From positions 1 through 9,093 of the forward strand of contig CAMWKY010000063.1 in the NCBI GenBank assembly GCA_947174965.1: DNA of 9,093 bases. The letters run 5' to 3'. The first letter of the stretch is position 1; each line of letters opens with the position of its first letter. The notes below the pieces were generated by a model. That model saw only the letters and a list, made by a program, of their open reading frames with translations, was not told the DNA's origin and ran no database searches. The DNA comes from an uncultured Ruminococcus sp. (GTDB lineage: Bacteria; Bacillota; Clostridia; Oscillospirales; Ruminococcaceae). Below are positions 1 through 6,244 of the stretch, in pieces. The position numbers were made by a program, and so were the translations under genes.

Positions 1-29
1 CTTTATAAATTACGATTTATGTTATTAAT

Positions 30-58
30 ATTATACATCAAAAAAACTGTTATGTCAA
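30..58 (-). promoter_or_regulatory. Perfect-consensus sigma-A promoter for the next gene to the left
   Basis: Minus strand TTGACA (53-58), spacer of exactly 17 nt, TATAAT (30-35). All twelve consensus positions match. Transcription would start near 23 and run out of the window, so the gene it serves is not visible. It lies 101 nt past the acpP stop, directly after a long inverted repeat, and marks the end of the fab operon as a separate transcription unit. Seven T in the spacer (40-46) may give the spacer curvature. Confidence 0.75.
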
Positions 59-117
59 TAGAAATACCATAGTATTCTGGATTTATAATCAAAAATACTA
101 TGGCTAAAAATTTCTAT
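58..117 (-). terminator. Three-tier inverted repeat after acpP; possible terminator or operator
   Basis: A perfect 10-bp stem pairs CCATAGTATT (67-76, plus strand) with 94-103. An outer 8-bp stem pairs ATAGAAAT (58-65) with 110-117 across an asymmetric internal loop. A 4-bp mini-stem GATT/AATC (80-83 with 87-90) sits in the apical loop. It lies between the acpP stop and the consensus promoter, where an operon terminator is expected. Against a textbook terminator, the stem is AT-rich and no T run follows at once; on the minus strand seven T come only 11 nt after the outer stem (40-46). Because the outer arm touches the -35 box at base 58, it could also be a protein-binding operator. Confidence 0.4.
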
Positions 118-158
118 ATGAGTATCAACTTTAAACTGTGGATTTTTGTGTAAATTAA

Positions 159-395
159 TTATTCAGCGTCTGTATTCTTTTCAACGTAGCTTACTATGTC
201 GCCAACAGTTTTGATGCTTTCAGCAGCTTCATCAGGGATAGAAAGGTCATAAGCGTCCTCAATATTCTGAATAAGGTCAACAATGTCAAGTGAATCTGCG
301 TTAAGGTCGTCCTGAATGTTTGCTTCGAGAGTAACAGCGTCCTCCTCAACACCAAGCTGGTCAATGATAATTTCTTTGATTTTGTCGAAAACCAT
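159..395 (-). CDS. acpP: Acyl carrier protein (ACP)
   Basis: 78 aa small acidic four-helix protein that carries every intermediate of fatty acid synthesis on a 4'-phosphopantetheine arm. The attachment serine is S35 in the motif [10 protein letters not shown]. The acidic helix II following it ([13 protein letters not shown]) is the usual docking surface for Fab enzymes. I chose the ATG at 395: it follows TATGGAGGTTTTTACC, with GGAGG at 404-408 and 8 nt spacing. Longer readings from 455 or from the ATG at 410 either run into accA's end or overlap the ribosome site. It is the last gene of the operon. In many Clostridia acpP sits near fabH instead. No holo-ACP synthase gene is in the window. A candidate private promoter sits 77-105 nt upstream. 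Confidence 0.97.
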   Translation of the reverse strand: MVFDKIKEIIIDQLGVEEDAVTLEANIQDDLNADSLDIVDLIQNIEDAYDLSIPDEAAESIKTVGDIVSYVEKNTDAE

Positions 396-403
396 GGTAA
401 AAA

Positions 404-408
404 CCTCC
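404..408 (-). promoter_or_regulatory. acpP ribosome site that fixes the start
   Basis: GGAGG sits 8 nt before the ATG at 395. The upstream in-frame ATG at 408-410 overlaps it, so the 78-aa product is the real ACP. Confidence 0.88.
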
Positions 409-432
409 ATAAAATTATTTAAAATGCTGAAA

Positions 433-1248
433 TCAGTGCTGTTCTGTGAACTCACCGATTTTCCTAAACTTAGTATAACGTTCTTTTAGCAATTCGTCAA
501 TAGGTTTTTGAGATTTTTCTGCAATTTTAAGTGCCAAATATTCTTTAATATTTTCAGAAATTTTGTCTAAATCGTTGTGTGCGCCTCCGAGCGGTTCTTC
601 AATTATTGTTTCAGCAACTCCAAGTCGCACCATATCTTCCGCCGTAACCTGCATAATATTGCAGGCTTCCTGTTCACGTGAAGCATCTTTCCATAATATG
701 CTTGCGAAACCTCGTGGCGATACAACAGAATACTGTGCATTTTCAAGCATAGCAAGTTCATCACATACACCAAGAGCCAATGCACCTCCGCTTCCGCCCT
801 CGCCAAGAACTATTGATATAATAGGTGTGCGGAGAGTCATAAATTCAGCAATATTTTTTGCGATAGCTTCGCCTTGTCCACGTTCTTCAGCAGACATTCC
901 CGCATTTGCTCCAGGCGTATCAATAAAGCATATGACTGGTCTGTGAAATTTTTCAGCCTGCTTTGCAAGTCGAAGTGCTTTTCTGTAACCCTCTGGCAAA
1001 GGCATAGCAAAATTACAGTCCTTGTTTTCATTTATGTTTCTGCCCTTTACCTGTGAAATGATAGTGACGGGAGTTCCTCTCAATCTTGCAACACCGCCTA
1101 TAATTGCATGGTCGTCACCGAAATGTCTGTCTCCGTGCATTTCATAGAAGTCTGTAAAGATGAGCGGAATATAGTCCCTTATGGTCGGTCTGCCTTTTGT
1201 GTGTACAATAGCAAGACGTTCCCACGCTGTTTTATTGTTGTTTTCCAA
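433..1248 (-). CDS. accA: Acetyl-CoA carboxylase carboxyltransferase subunit alpha (AccA), TTG start
   Basis: 271 aa partner of AccD in carboxyltransferase. Visible marks are [23 protein letters not shown] (about 69-90; read as separate KGRN and PEGYRK motifs), FIDTPGA (108-114), and the oxyanion-hole stretch [12 protein letters not shown] (149-160). [12 protein letters not shown] (177-188) is also characteristic. The start is a TTG at 1248. It lies 8 nt after a strong AAGGAGG inside the end of accD. The in-frame TGA of accD blocks any longer reading, and the next in-frame ATG is Met37, too far in. The protein lacks the roughly 50-residue N-terminal helical extension seen in the 319-aa E. coli subunit, which I believe is common in Clostridia. 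acpP begins 37 nt after the stop. A promoter-like sequence lies within the 3' end. Confidence 0.96.
   Translation of the reverse strand: MENNNKTAWERLAIVHTKGRPTIRDYIPLIFTDFYEMHGDRHFGDDHAIIGGVARLRGTPVTIISQVKGRNINENKDCNFAMPLPEGYRKALRLAKQAEKFHRPVICFIDTPGANAGMSAEERGQGEAIAKNIAEFMTLRTPIISIVLGEGGSGGALALGVCDELAMLENAQYSVVSPRGFASILWKDASREQEACNIMQVTAEDMVRLGVAETIIEEPLGGAHNDLDKISENIKEYLALKIAEKSQKPIDELLKERYTKFRKIGEFTEQH
472..500 (-). promoter_or_regulatory. Candidate internal promoter for acpP inside accA
   Basis: Minus strand TTGACG (495-500), 17-nt spacer, TATACT (472-477): five of six consensus bases in both boxes with ideal spacing. A start near 465 would give a leader of about 70 nt before the acpP ATG. 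The bases also encode accA residues around [11 protein letters not shown], so coding could produce the match by chance. Extra ACP transcription would make sense because ACP is needed in far larger amounts than the other Fab proteins. Confidence 0.5.
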
Positions 1249-1263
1249 GATTCAGACCTCCTT
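1249..1263 (-). promoter_or_regulatory. accA ribosome site within accD, directing a TTG start
   Basis: AAGGAGG (1257-1263) encodes the last Lys-Glu and part of Val of AccD and sits 8 nt before the TTG at 1248. It is the strongest support for TTG initiation and implies that accD termination and accA initiation occur on the same few bases. Confidence 0.85.
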
Positions 1264-2094
1264 TTCATAGCCGTGTATTGCAAGAAGATGTGCAAGTGTA
1301 CTTCTTATTTTCCTGCGTTCAACAATCATATCAATAAAGCCCTTGTCCTGCATGAACTCCGCAAGCTGAAAATCTTCGGGCAAACGCTGTTTCATTGTAC
1401 TTTCAATAACTCGTCTGCCTGCAAATCCTATAAGGATTTTCGGTTCTGCTATGATAATATCTCCAAGAGATGCGAAACTTGCTGTAACACCGCCTGTTGT
1501 CGGGTCGGTAAGTACTGTTATATAAAGTCCTCCTGCATCGCTGTGAAGCTTTACTGCTCCTGACGTTTTAGCCATTTGCATGAGTGAAACAATACCCTCC
1601 TGCATTCTTGCACCGCCTGATGCTGTGAACATTATTACAGGAAGATTGTTTTCCGTTGCATATTCAAATGCTCTTGTTATCTTTTCACCAACTACAGAAC
1701 CCATTGAAGCCATCATATATCGGGAATCCATAACACCTATAACAGTTCTTATTCCTCGTATTGTTGCTGTTCCGGTCAATATAGCATCATTAAGCCCTGT
1801 TTCATTGCGTAACTGTTGTTGTTTTTCGGGATAACCGGGAAAACTTATCGGGTCACAACTTATCATACCGCTGTCAAATTCACTGAAACTGTCCTTGTCA
1901 GCAGTGAGGGTAATTCTGTCGGGGGCAGAAAGTCTGCCGTGATAGTTGCAGTTCGGACATACTCTGTGAAGTTCCTCGAAACGCTCCATAACTACAGTAT
2001 TCTGGCATCGTGGACATCTGAAAACAGGTTTGTTTTCTTCGTCGGAAGTGCCGTTAAAGCGAAGTTTTACAACGTTAAAAAAATCATCAAACAT
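1252..2094 (-). CDS. accD: Acetyl-CoA carboxylase carboxyltransferase subunit beta (AccD)
   Basis: 280 aa. With AccA it forms the alpha2-beta2 carboxyltransferase that moves CO2 from biotin to acetyl-CoA, giving malonyl-CoA. The N-terminal zinc ribbon is complete: C27-X2-C30-X15-C46-X2-C49. The crotonase-like carboxyltransferase domain shows TASGGARMQEG, TGGVTASFASLGD and IGFAGRRVIEST. The ATG has a GGTGG site (2101-2105) at 6 nt spacing, weaker than most of its neighbours. The last codons (Lys-Glu-Val, then TGA) also form the AAGGAGG ribosome site of accA. The stop codon and the accA start are in the same reading frame, two codons apart. accD and accA are the only genes of the eleven that end in TGA. 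Confidence 0.97.
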   Translation of the reverse strand: MFDDFFNVVKLRFNGTSDEENKPVFRCPRCQNTVVMERFEELHRVCPNCNYHGRLSAPDRITLTADKDSFSEFDSGMISCDPISFPGYPEKQQQLRNETGLNDAILTGTATIRGIRTVIGVMDSRYMMASMGSVVGEKITRAFEYATENNLPVIMFTASGGARMQEGIVSLMQMAKTSGAVKLHSDAGGLYITVLTDPTTGGVTASFASLGDIIIAEPKILIGFAGRRVIESTMKQRLPEDFQLAEFMQDKGFIDMIVERRKIRSTLAHLLAIHGYEKEV

Positions 2095-2108
2095 TTTAAT
2101 CCACCGCC

Positions 2109-3458
2109 TTATTTCTTGCTTTCCATGTATCTTGTGAGGAAACCATTGTCATAGTTTCCGCTGATAAATTCAGGTCTTTTTATAATTTCAAGCTGGAAGT
2201 CAATATTTGTATCAACTCCGCTTACGATAAATTCAGACAATGCCCAGCGCATTTTCATAATAGCTTCGTTTCTGTCAGATGCGTGTACAATAAGCTTGCT
2301 TATCATTGAATCATAATAGGGTGTTATTGTATATCCCTGATAGACTGCACCATCAATTCTTATTCCCGGACCTCCAGGAACATAGAGTGCGTCTATAGTG
2401 CCAGGGGAGGGACGGAAGTTCTGCGACGGATTTTCCGCATTTATACGACATTCTATAGCGTGTCCTCTTAATTGTATATCTTCCTGTTTCACGCTCAACG
2501 GTTTTCCATATGCAACTTCAATCTGCGCTTTTACAAGGTCAAAGCCTGTAACTTCCTCTGTAATCGGGTGTTCAACCTGTATACGTGTATTCATTTCCAT
2601 GAAATAGAAGTCTCTGTTTTCGTCAACAAGAAATTCAATAGTACCTGCATTGTAATATCCGCATTGTCTGGCAGATGTAACAGCAGCTTCGCCCATTCTC
2701 TTACGAAGTTCGGGGCTTACAATCGGGCTTGGACATTCTTCAAGTATCTTCTGATTACGTCTCTGCATTGAGCAGTCACGTTCACCAAGATAAATTACAT
2801 TGCCTTGCTTGTCTGCCATAATCTGTATTTCTACATGATGCGGATTTACAAGAAATTTTTCGATATATACCGTATCATCACCGAAAAAATTCTTTGCTTC
2901 CTGCTGTGCCATGATTATCTGTGCTTCCAGTTCGTTTTCTGAATCGACACGGCGTATACCACGTCCGCCGCCACCTGCTGATGCCTTTACAAGTACGGGA
3001 TAACCGCATCTTCTGGCAATTTCTTTTGCTTCGTCAATACTTTTTACAGCACCTTTTGAACCGGGTATAACAGGAACTCCGGCATCTGCCATTGTTTCCT
3101 TTGCGGCGGCTTTGTCTCCGAGCATTTCAATAGATTTGTAGGAAGGTCCTATAAATACTATTCCCGATTTTTCACAAAGTCTTGCAAAATCCGCATTTTC
3201 TGAAAGAAAACCAAATCCAGGGTGGATTGCTTCTGCTCCTGTATTCAAAGCAGCCTGAATGACTGCGCTTATATTAAGATAGCTGTCTTTTGTTGCAGGA
3301 GGTCCTATACATACCGCTTCATCTGCAATTTGAGCGTGCAATGATTTTCTGTCTGCTGTTGAGTATACCGCAACAGAACGAATACCAAGTTCACGGCAAG
3401 CTCTGATTATACGGACTGCAATTTCTCCTCTGTTTGCAATTAATATCTTTTTGAACAT
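2109..3458 (-). CDS. accC: Biotin carboxylase subunit of acetyl-CoA carboxylase (AccC)
   Basis: 449 aa, full length. It carboxylates the biotin on AccB using ATP and bicarbonate. The N-terminal domain starts with KILIANRGEIAVRIIRA (4-20). The ATP-grasp part contains K116 (LGDKAAAK), K158 and the glycine-rich ASAGGGGRGIR (159-169). The C-terminal part has H208, E275, E288 in FMEMN, R292 and R338 (ECRIN), matching the numbering of the well-studied E. coli enzyme closely. The protein ends soon after the biotin carboxylase C-terminal domain, so it is the free subunit and not a pyruvate carboxylase. The ATG follows GGAGAG (3466-3471) with 7 nt spacing. The fabZ stop lies 14 nt upstream, and accD starts 14 nt downstream. 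Confidence 0.97.
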   Translation of the reverse strand: MFKKILIANRGEIAVRIIRACRELGIRSVAVYSTADRKSLHAQIADEAVCIGPPATKDSYLNISAVIQAALNTGAEAIHPGFGFLSENADFARLCEKSGIVFIGPSYKSIEMLGDKAAAKETMADAGVPVIPGSKGAVKSIDEAKEIARRCGYPVLVKASAGGGGRGIRRVDSENELEAQIIMAQQEAKNFFGDDTVYIEKFLVNPHHVEIQIMADKQGNVIYLGERDCSMQRRNQKILEECPSPIVSPELRKRMGEAAVTSARQCGYYNAGTIEFLVDENRDFYFMEMNTRIQVEHPITEEVTGFDLVKAQIEVAYGKPLSVKQEDIQLRGHAIECRINAENPSQNFRPSPGTIDALYVPGGPGIRIDGAVYQGYTITPYYDSMISKLIVHASDRNEAIMKMRWALSEFIVSGVDTNIDFQLEIIKRPEFISGNYDNGFLTRYMESKK

Positions 3459-3472
3459 TTATTATCTCTCCA

Positions 3473-3913
3473 TTATTTATCAGCAACAACAAATGTGATT
3501 TCACACGAAACAGCCTTCTCACCGCCTACAGATGCAAGGGCTTTTCCTGTTCCGACTGGTCCTCTCTGTCTAATCATTTCAACTTCAAGGTCAAGAACGT
3601 CTCCAGGCAAAACCTGTCTGCGGAACTTTGCTTTGTCGATACCGCCGAAAAGTCCGATTTTTCCTTTAAATTCAGGTTTTGAAAGCATACACACAGCACC
3701 AGCCTGTGCAAGCATTTCAATCATGAGAACACCAGGTGTTACAGGGTGTCCAGGGAAATGACCTTTAAACCAGAAATCATCTTCCCTGATGTATTTTCTT
3801 GCCTTTATCTTTACTCCCACTTCCATTTCAAGTACTTCATCAATAAGTAAAAACGGGTCACGGTGTGGGATAATCTCCATAATCTGTTCTTTATTCATTA
3901 AAACTTCTGACAT
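3473..3913 (-). CDS. fabZ: 3-hydroxyacyl-ACP dehydratase (FabZ)
   Basis: 146 aa hot-dog fold enzyme that removes water from (R)-3-hydroxyacyl-ACP to give trans-2-enoyl-ACP. The catalytic pair is visible: H52 in FKGHFPGHPVTPG and E66 in LMIEMLAQAG. The substrate-entry motif IPHRDPFLLIDEV (15-27) is also present. FabA-like isomerising enzymes have Asp at the second catalytic position, and the Glu here fits FabZ. The ATG is preceded by GGAGG (3921-3925) with 7 nt spacing. It sits between the unknown gene and accC, whereas in many clostridial clusters it follows accB directly. Whether this FabZ can isomerise to the cis-3 product, as some FabZ homologues in Gram-positives do, cannot be read from the sequence. 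Confidence 0.97.
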   Translation of the reverse strand: MSEVLMNKEQIMEIIPHRDPFLLIDEVLEMEVGVKIKARKYIREDDFWFKGHFPGHPVTPGVLMIEMLAQAGAVCMLSKPEFKGKIGLFGGIDKAKFRRQVLPGDVLDLEVEMIRQRGPVGTGKALASVGGEKAVSCEITFVVADK

Positions 3914-3931
3914 TTTTTGTCCTCCAATCTG

Positions 3932-4468
3932 TTATGCCAATTCATCTTCAGCAAATTCAATCCATTTGCCTTTTTCGTTTTTGTAATATAATGCGATATA
4001 GTCCATTCCATTTGCTTTTACTTCTTCCCATGACATGGTACTGCCATTAAGAAGTATACATCTGCTATTTTCGTCAAAGTCGAAAATATATTTTTCATCA
4101 TCAAAATCTATTTCATATCCTAACTCAATTCTGATTTCAGACGACGGTATATCAAGCTTTTTCAACGGACGGTTTTTAATCTGTTCTTCTGTAAAGCTGT
4201 CACAGAACATTGCATCATAGCCATGAAAAACACGGTCGAACAGAAGAATTTCTTTTCCTGTCTTGACTGACTTTGCAACAATTTTCGGAACTGAAAATTC
4301 CGTGCTTACAATCATAGGATATTTCAGCATCTTGATTTCAAGAAATTTTCCGTAATACCATATTTCAAAACGTCTGCCATTCTGAGAATCCGCAATATTC
4401 ACGGAGATAGTACCATTTTTTTCCTTGTAATCAGCTGTAAATCCGTTTAAATAAGTTGGAACAGGCAT
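3932..4468 (-). CDS. Unrecognised 178-aa protein coupled to accB
   Basis: I do not recognise this family. It is probably a cytosolic soluble protein: no signal peptide, no membrane segment, only two cysteines and no metal-binding Cys/His cluster. It is acidic (31 Asp+Glu against 23 Lys+Arg by hand count) and rich in Phe, Tyr and Trp, with alternating hydrophobic/charged stretches that suggest a mainly beta fold. Notable stretches are RRFEIWYYGKFLEIK (32-46), ILLFDRVFHGYDAMFCD (about 74-90), an acidic ladder IDFDDEKYIFDFDE (about 120-133) and KGKWIEFAEDE near the end. The ATG overlaps the accB stop by one base and has no clear Shine-Dalgarno of its own, so ribosomes finishing accB probably reinitiate here. 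fabZ starts 18 nt downstream. Base composition looks like that of its neighbours. A role tied to BCCP or acetyl-CoA carboxylase is only inferred from position. It could equally be an unrelated insertion into the operon. Confidence 0.85.
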   Translation of the reverse strand: MPVPTYLNGFTADYKEKNGTISVNIADSQNGRRFEIWYYGKFLEIKMLKYPMIVSTEFSVPKIVAKSVKTGKEILLFDRVFHGYDAMFCDSFTEEQIKNRPLKKLDIPSSEIRIELGYEIDFDDEKYIFDFDENSRCILLNGSTMSWEEVKANGMDYIALYYKNEKGKWIEFAEDELA

Positions 4469-4470
4469 TA
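4466..4470 (-). promoter_or_regulatory. TAATG stop-start overlap between accB and the unknown gene
   Basis: The TAA of accB (4468-4470) and the ATG of the next gene (4466-4468) share one A. No GGAGG-like sequence precedes this ATG, unlike nearly all the other genes here, so translation probably depends on ribosomes that have just ended accB. Confidence 0.8.
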
Positions 4471-4944
4471 TTTTATAACCATAATAGGCTGGTCGAACTC
4501 AACAGGCTGACCGTCGCTTACAAGAATTTTTTCGACTGTTCCGTCAAATTCCGACTGCACTTCGTTCATGAGTTTCATGGACTCTATAATCATGATAACG
4601 TCACCTTTTTTCACCTTGTCGCCAACTTTTACAAATGGCGGTTTATCAGGTGAGGGGGACTGGTAGAATGTACCAACAATCGGCGACTTTACAACGTTTC
4701 CGTCAATTTTCTGCTGAACAGGTTCAGCGATAGTCGGAGACGGAGCAGGGGCGGACTGTACAGGTGCAGTAATTCCCATGGGTACGGGCATTACAGGCGG
4801 TGCGGGCGGAGTTTTCTTGCCCTTGATTGTAAGATTGCAGTCGCCTACACTTACTGTAATCTCTGAAAGTTCATTTTCGGAAACGATTTTTGCAATCTGT
4901 TCTATTTTCTTCATATTAATTGAATCAAAAAGTTTATTTTCCAT
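4468..4944 (-). CDS. accB: Biotin carboxyl carrier protein of acetyl-CoA carboxylase (AccB/BCCP)
   Basis: 158 aa. It carries the biotin that shuttles CO2 between biotin carboxylase and carboxyltransferase. An N-terminal segment (about 1-45) is followed by a Pro/Ala-rich flexible linker (about 45-75) and a biotinyl domain (about 83-158). The biotinylation site is K124 in ESMKLMNEV. The usual Ala before Met is Ser here, a known variation. The thumb loop of acetyl-CoA carboxylase-type carriers is visible around SPSPDKPPF (96-104), which argues against a pyruvate or decarboxylase carrier. The ATG has a strong AAGGAGGA site (4951-4958) overlapping the fabF stop. Its own TAA stop shares one base with the ATG of the next gene (TAATG), so the two are probably translationally coupled. 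No biotin ligase gene is in the window. Confidence 0.96.
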   Translation of the reverse strand: MENKLFDSINMKKIEQIAKIVSENELSEITVSVGDCNLTIKGKKTPPAPPVMPVPMGITAPVQSAPAPSPTIAEPVQQKIDGNVVKSPIVGTFYQSPSPDKPPFVKVGDKVKKGDVIMIIESMKLMNEVQSEFDGTVEKILVSDGQPVEFDQPIMVIK

Positions 4945-4956
4945 TTAAAATCCTCC

Positions 4957-6213
4957 TTATTCTGTCACTTTCTTAAAGCAAAGTGTTGCATTGTGACCGC
5001 CGAAACCAAGTGAATTTGACAATACTGCATTGACTTCCTGTTCAATATTTCCGTTTACGCAGTAATCAAGGTCGCACTCCTCATCAGGTACTTTGTAGCC
5101 GACAGTTGCATGAATCAAGCCTTCCTGAATTGATTTTGCGCATACAATAGCTTCAATTGCACCTGCCGCACCAAGAAGGTGACCTGTCATTGACTTTGTG
5201 GAACTGATTTTCACGTTTTTAGCATTATCGCCGAAAGCAAGTTTGATTGCTGCTGTTTCGTATAAGTCGTTAAGATGTGTAGATGTGCCATGTGCATTGA
5301 TATAATCAATATCGGACGGAGCAAGTCCAGCCTCCTGCATTGCAAGAGTCATTCCCATGCCTGCGGCTTCACCTGTCGGCATTGGTGATGTTATGTGATA
5401 AGCGTCACAAGTTGCGCCGTATCCAGCAACCTCCGCATAAATCTTTGCACCTCTTGCTTTTGCGTGTTCGTATTCTTCAAGTACGAGAACACCGCTTCCC
5501 TCACTGAGTACAAAGCCGTTTCTTTCCTTATCAAATGGAACAGATGCTCTTTCAAGATTATCAGACTTTGTAAGAGCTTTCATGTTTGCAAATCCTGCAA
5601 AAGTGAACTCAACATTAGTACTTTCAGTACCGCCGGCAAGACATACATCAAGATAGCCGTCCTTGATTTTTCTGAATGCTTCTCCGATACAATGTGTTGC
5701 AGTTGCACAAGCTGTAGAAACATCAAAGTTTGCACCCATGAACTTTGTTTTCATGGAGACAGTACCAGCCGCCATATTGCTTATCATCATCGGGATATAG
5801 AACGGTGAAACACGTCCTGCACCTTTTTCAAGATATTTGCAGTGTTCTGATAATGTAAGGTCGATACCGCCGATACCTGAGCCGACAATAACACCTGCAC
5901 GGAATTTGTCAACATCTGAAAAATCTGTACCTGCGTCCTGCAATGCTTCATGTGCGGCAACTACAGCATATTTTGTGAACATATCCATACGCTTTGCTTC
6001 TTTTTTGTCAAAACAACCCTCAATGTCAAAGTAATCGGATTCATCAAAATCACGGACTGTACCAGCGATTTTAACTCCTGTACCCTCTGTATCGAATTTA
6101 TCAATAAAAGAAAAGCCGATTTTATTAGCTTTTATACCTTCCCAGAATTTGTTTACACCTGTTCCAAGCGGTGTAACTGCACCCATACCTGTAATAACAA
6201 CTCGTCTGCTCAT
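4957..6213 (-). CDS. fabF: Beta-ketoacyl-ACP synthase II (FabF)
   Basis: 418 aa, the normal size. This elongating condensing enzyme joins malonyl-ACP to an acyl-ACP with release of CO2. The Cys-His-His triad is C169 (STACATATH), H309 (NAHGTST) and H345 (SMTGHLLGAAG). The glycine-rich GFGGHN at 403-408 is typical. The protein starts with SRRVVITGMGAVTPLG at the ATG at 6213, preceded by AAAGGA (6221-6226). The frame stays open upstream to 6408, but that extension lies inside fabG and adds 65 residues unlike any KAS enzyme, so I rejected it. It is the only elongating condensing enzyme here. Its TAA stop merges with the accB ribosome site. Confidence 0.97.
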   Translation of the reverse strand: MSRRVVITGMGAVTPLGTGVNKFWEGIKANKIGFSFIDKFDTEGTGVKIAGTVRDFDESDYFDIEGCFDKKEAKRMDMFTKYAVVAAHEALQDAGTDFSDVDKFRAGVIVGSGIGGIDLTLSEHCKYLEKGAGRVSPFYIPMMISNMAAGTVSMKTKFMGANFDVSTACATATHCIGEAFRKIKDGYLDVCLAGGTESTNVEFTFAGFANMKALTKSDNLERASVPFDKERNGFVLSEGSGVLVLEEYEHAKARGAKIYAEVAGYGATCDAYHITSPMPTGEAAGMGMTLAMQEAGLAPSDIDYINAHGTSTHLNDLYETAAIKLAFGDNAKNVKISSTKSMTGHLLGAAGAIEAIVCAKSIQEGLIHATVGYKVPDEECDLDYCVNGNIEQEVNAVLSNSLGFGGHNATLCFKKVTE

Positions 6214-6220
6214 ATTTTTT

Positions 6221-6226
6221 TCCTTT
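6221..6226 (-). promoter_or_regulatory. fabF ribosome site that fixes the start
   Basis: AAAGGA lies 7 nt before the ATG at 6213, in the 31-nt fabG-fabF gap. It excludes the longer open frame that runs back into fabG. Confidence 0.85.
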
Positions 6227-6244
6227 CTTTTTATTTTTATAGAT

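Noticed and set aside
40..51. The 12-mer AAAAAAACTGTT occurs here and again at 9014-9025, once in each flank of the operon
   Set aside because: It is mostly an A run in AT-rich DNA, shows no further similarity on either side, and does not sit at equivalent positions relative to the promoters; chance is the simplest explanation.
85..97. Minus-strand TTTGATTAT resembling half of a FabT operator
   Set aside because: The second half of the palindrome is not intact, the site is downstream of the operon rather than at fabH, and FabT is known mainly from streptococci and relatives.
563..946. Long plus-strand open frame opposite accA
   Set aside because: It is antisense to a clearly conserved gene, has low-complexity Ser/Ala/Pro-rich content as mirror frames do, and has no recognisable domain. 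Similar open frames opposite accD (1108-1563), fabF (5395-5808) and fabK (7394-7792) were rejected for the same reason.
1252..1254. accD stop TGA as a selenocysteine codon or sequencing error joining accD and accA
   Set aside because: accA has its own strong ribosome site and a plausible TTG start, both proteins have normal ends, and no selenocysteine-type hairpin is evident just after the TGA.
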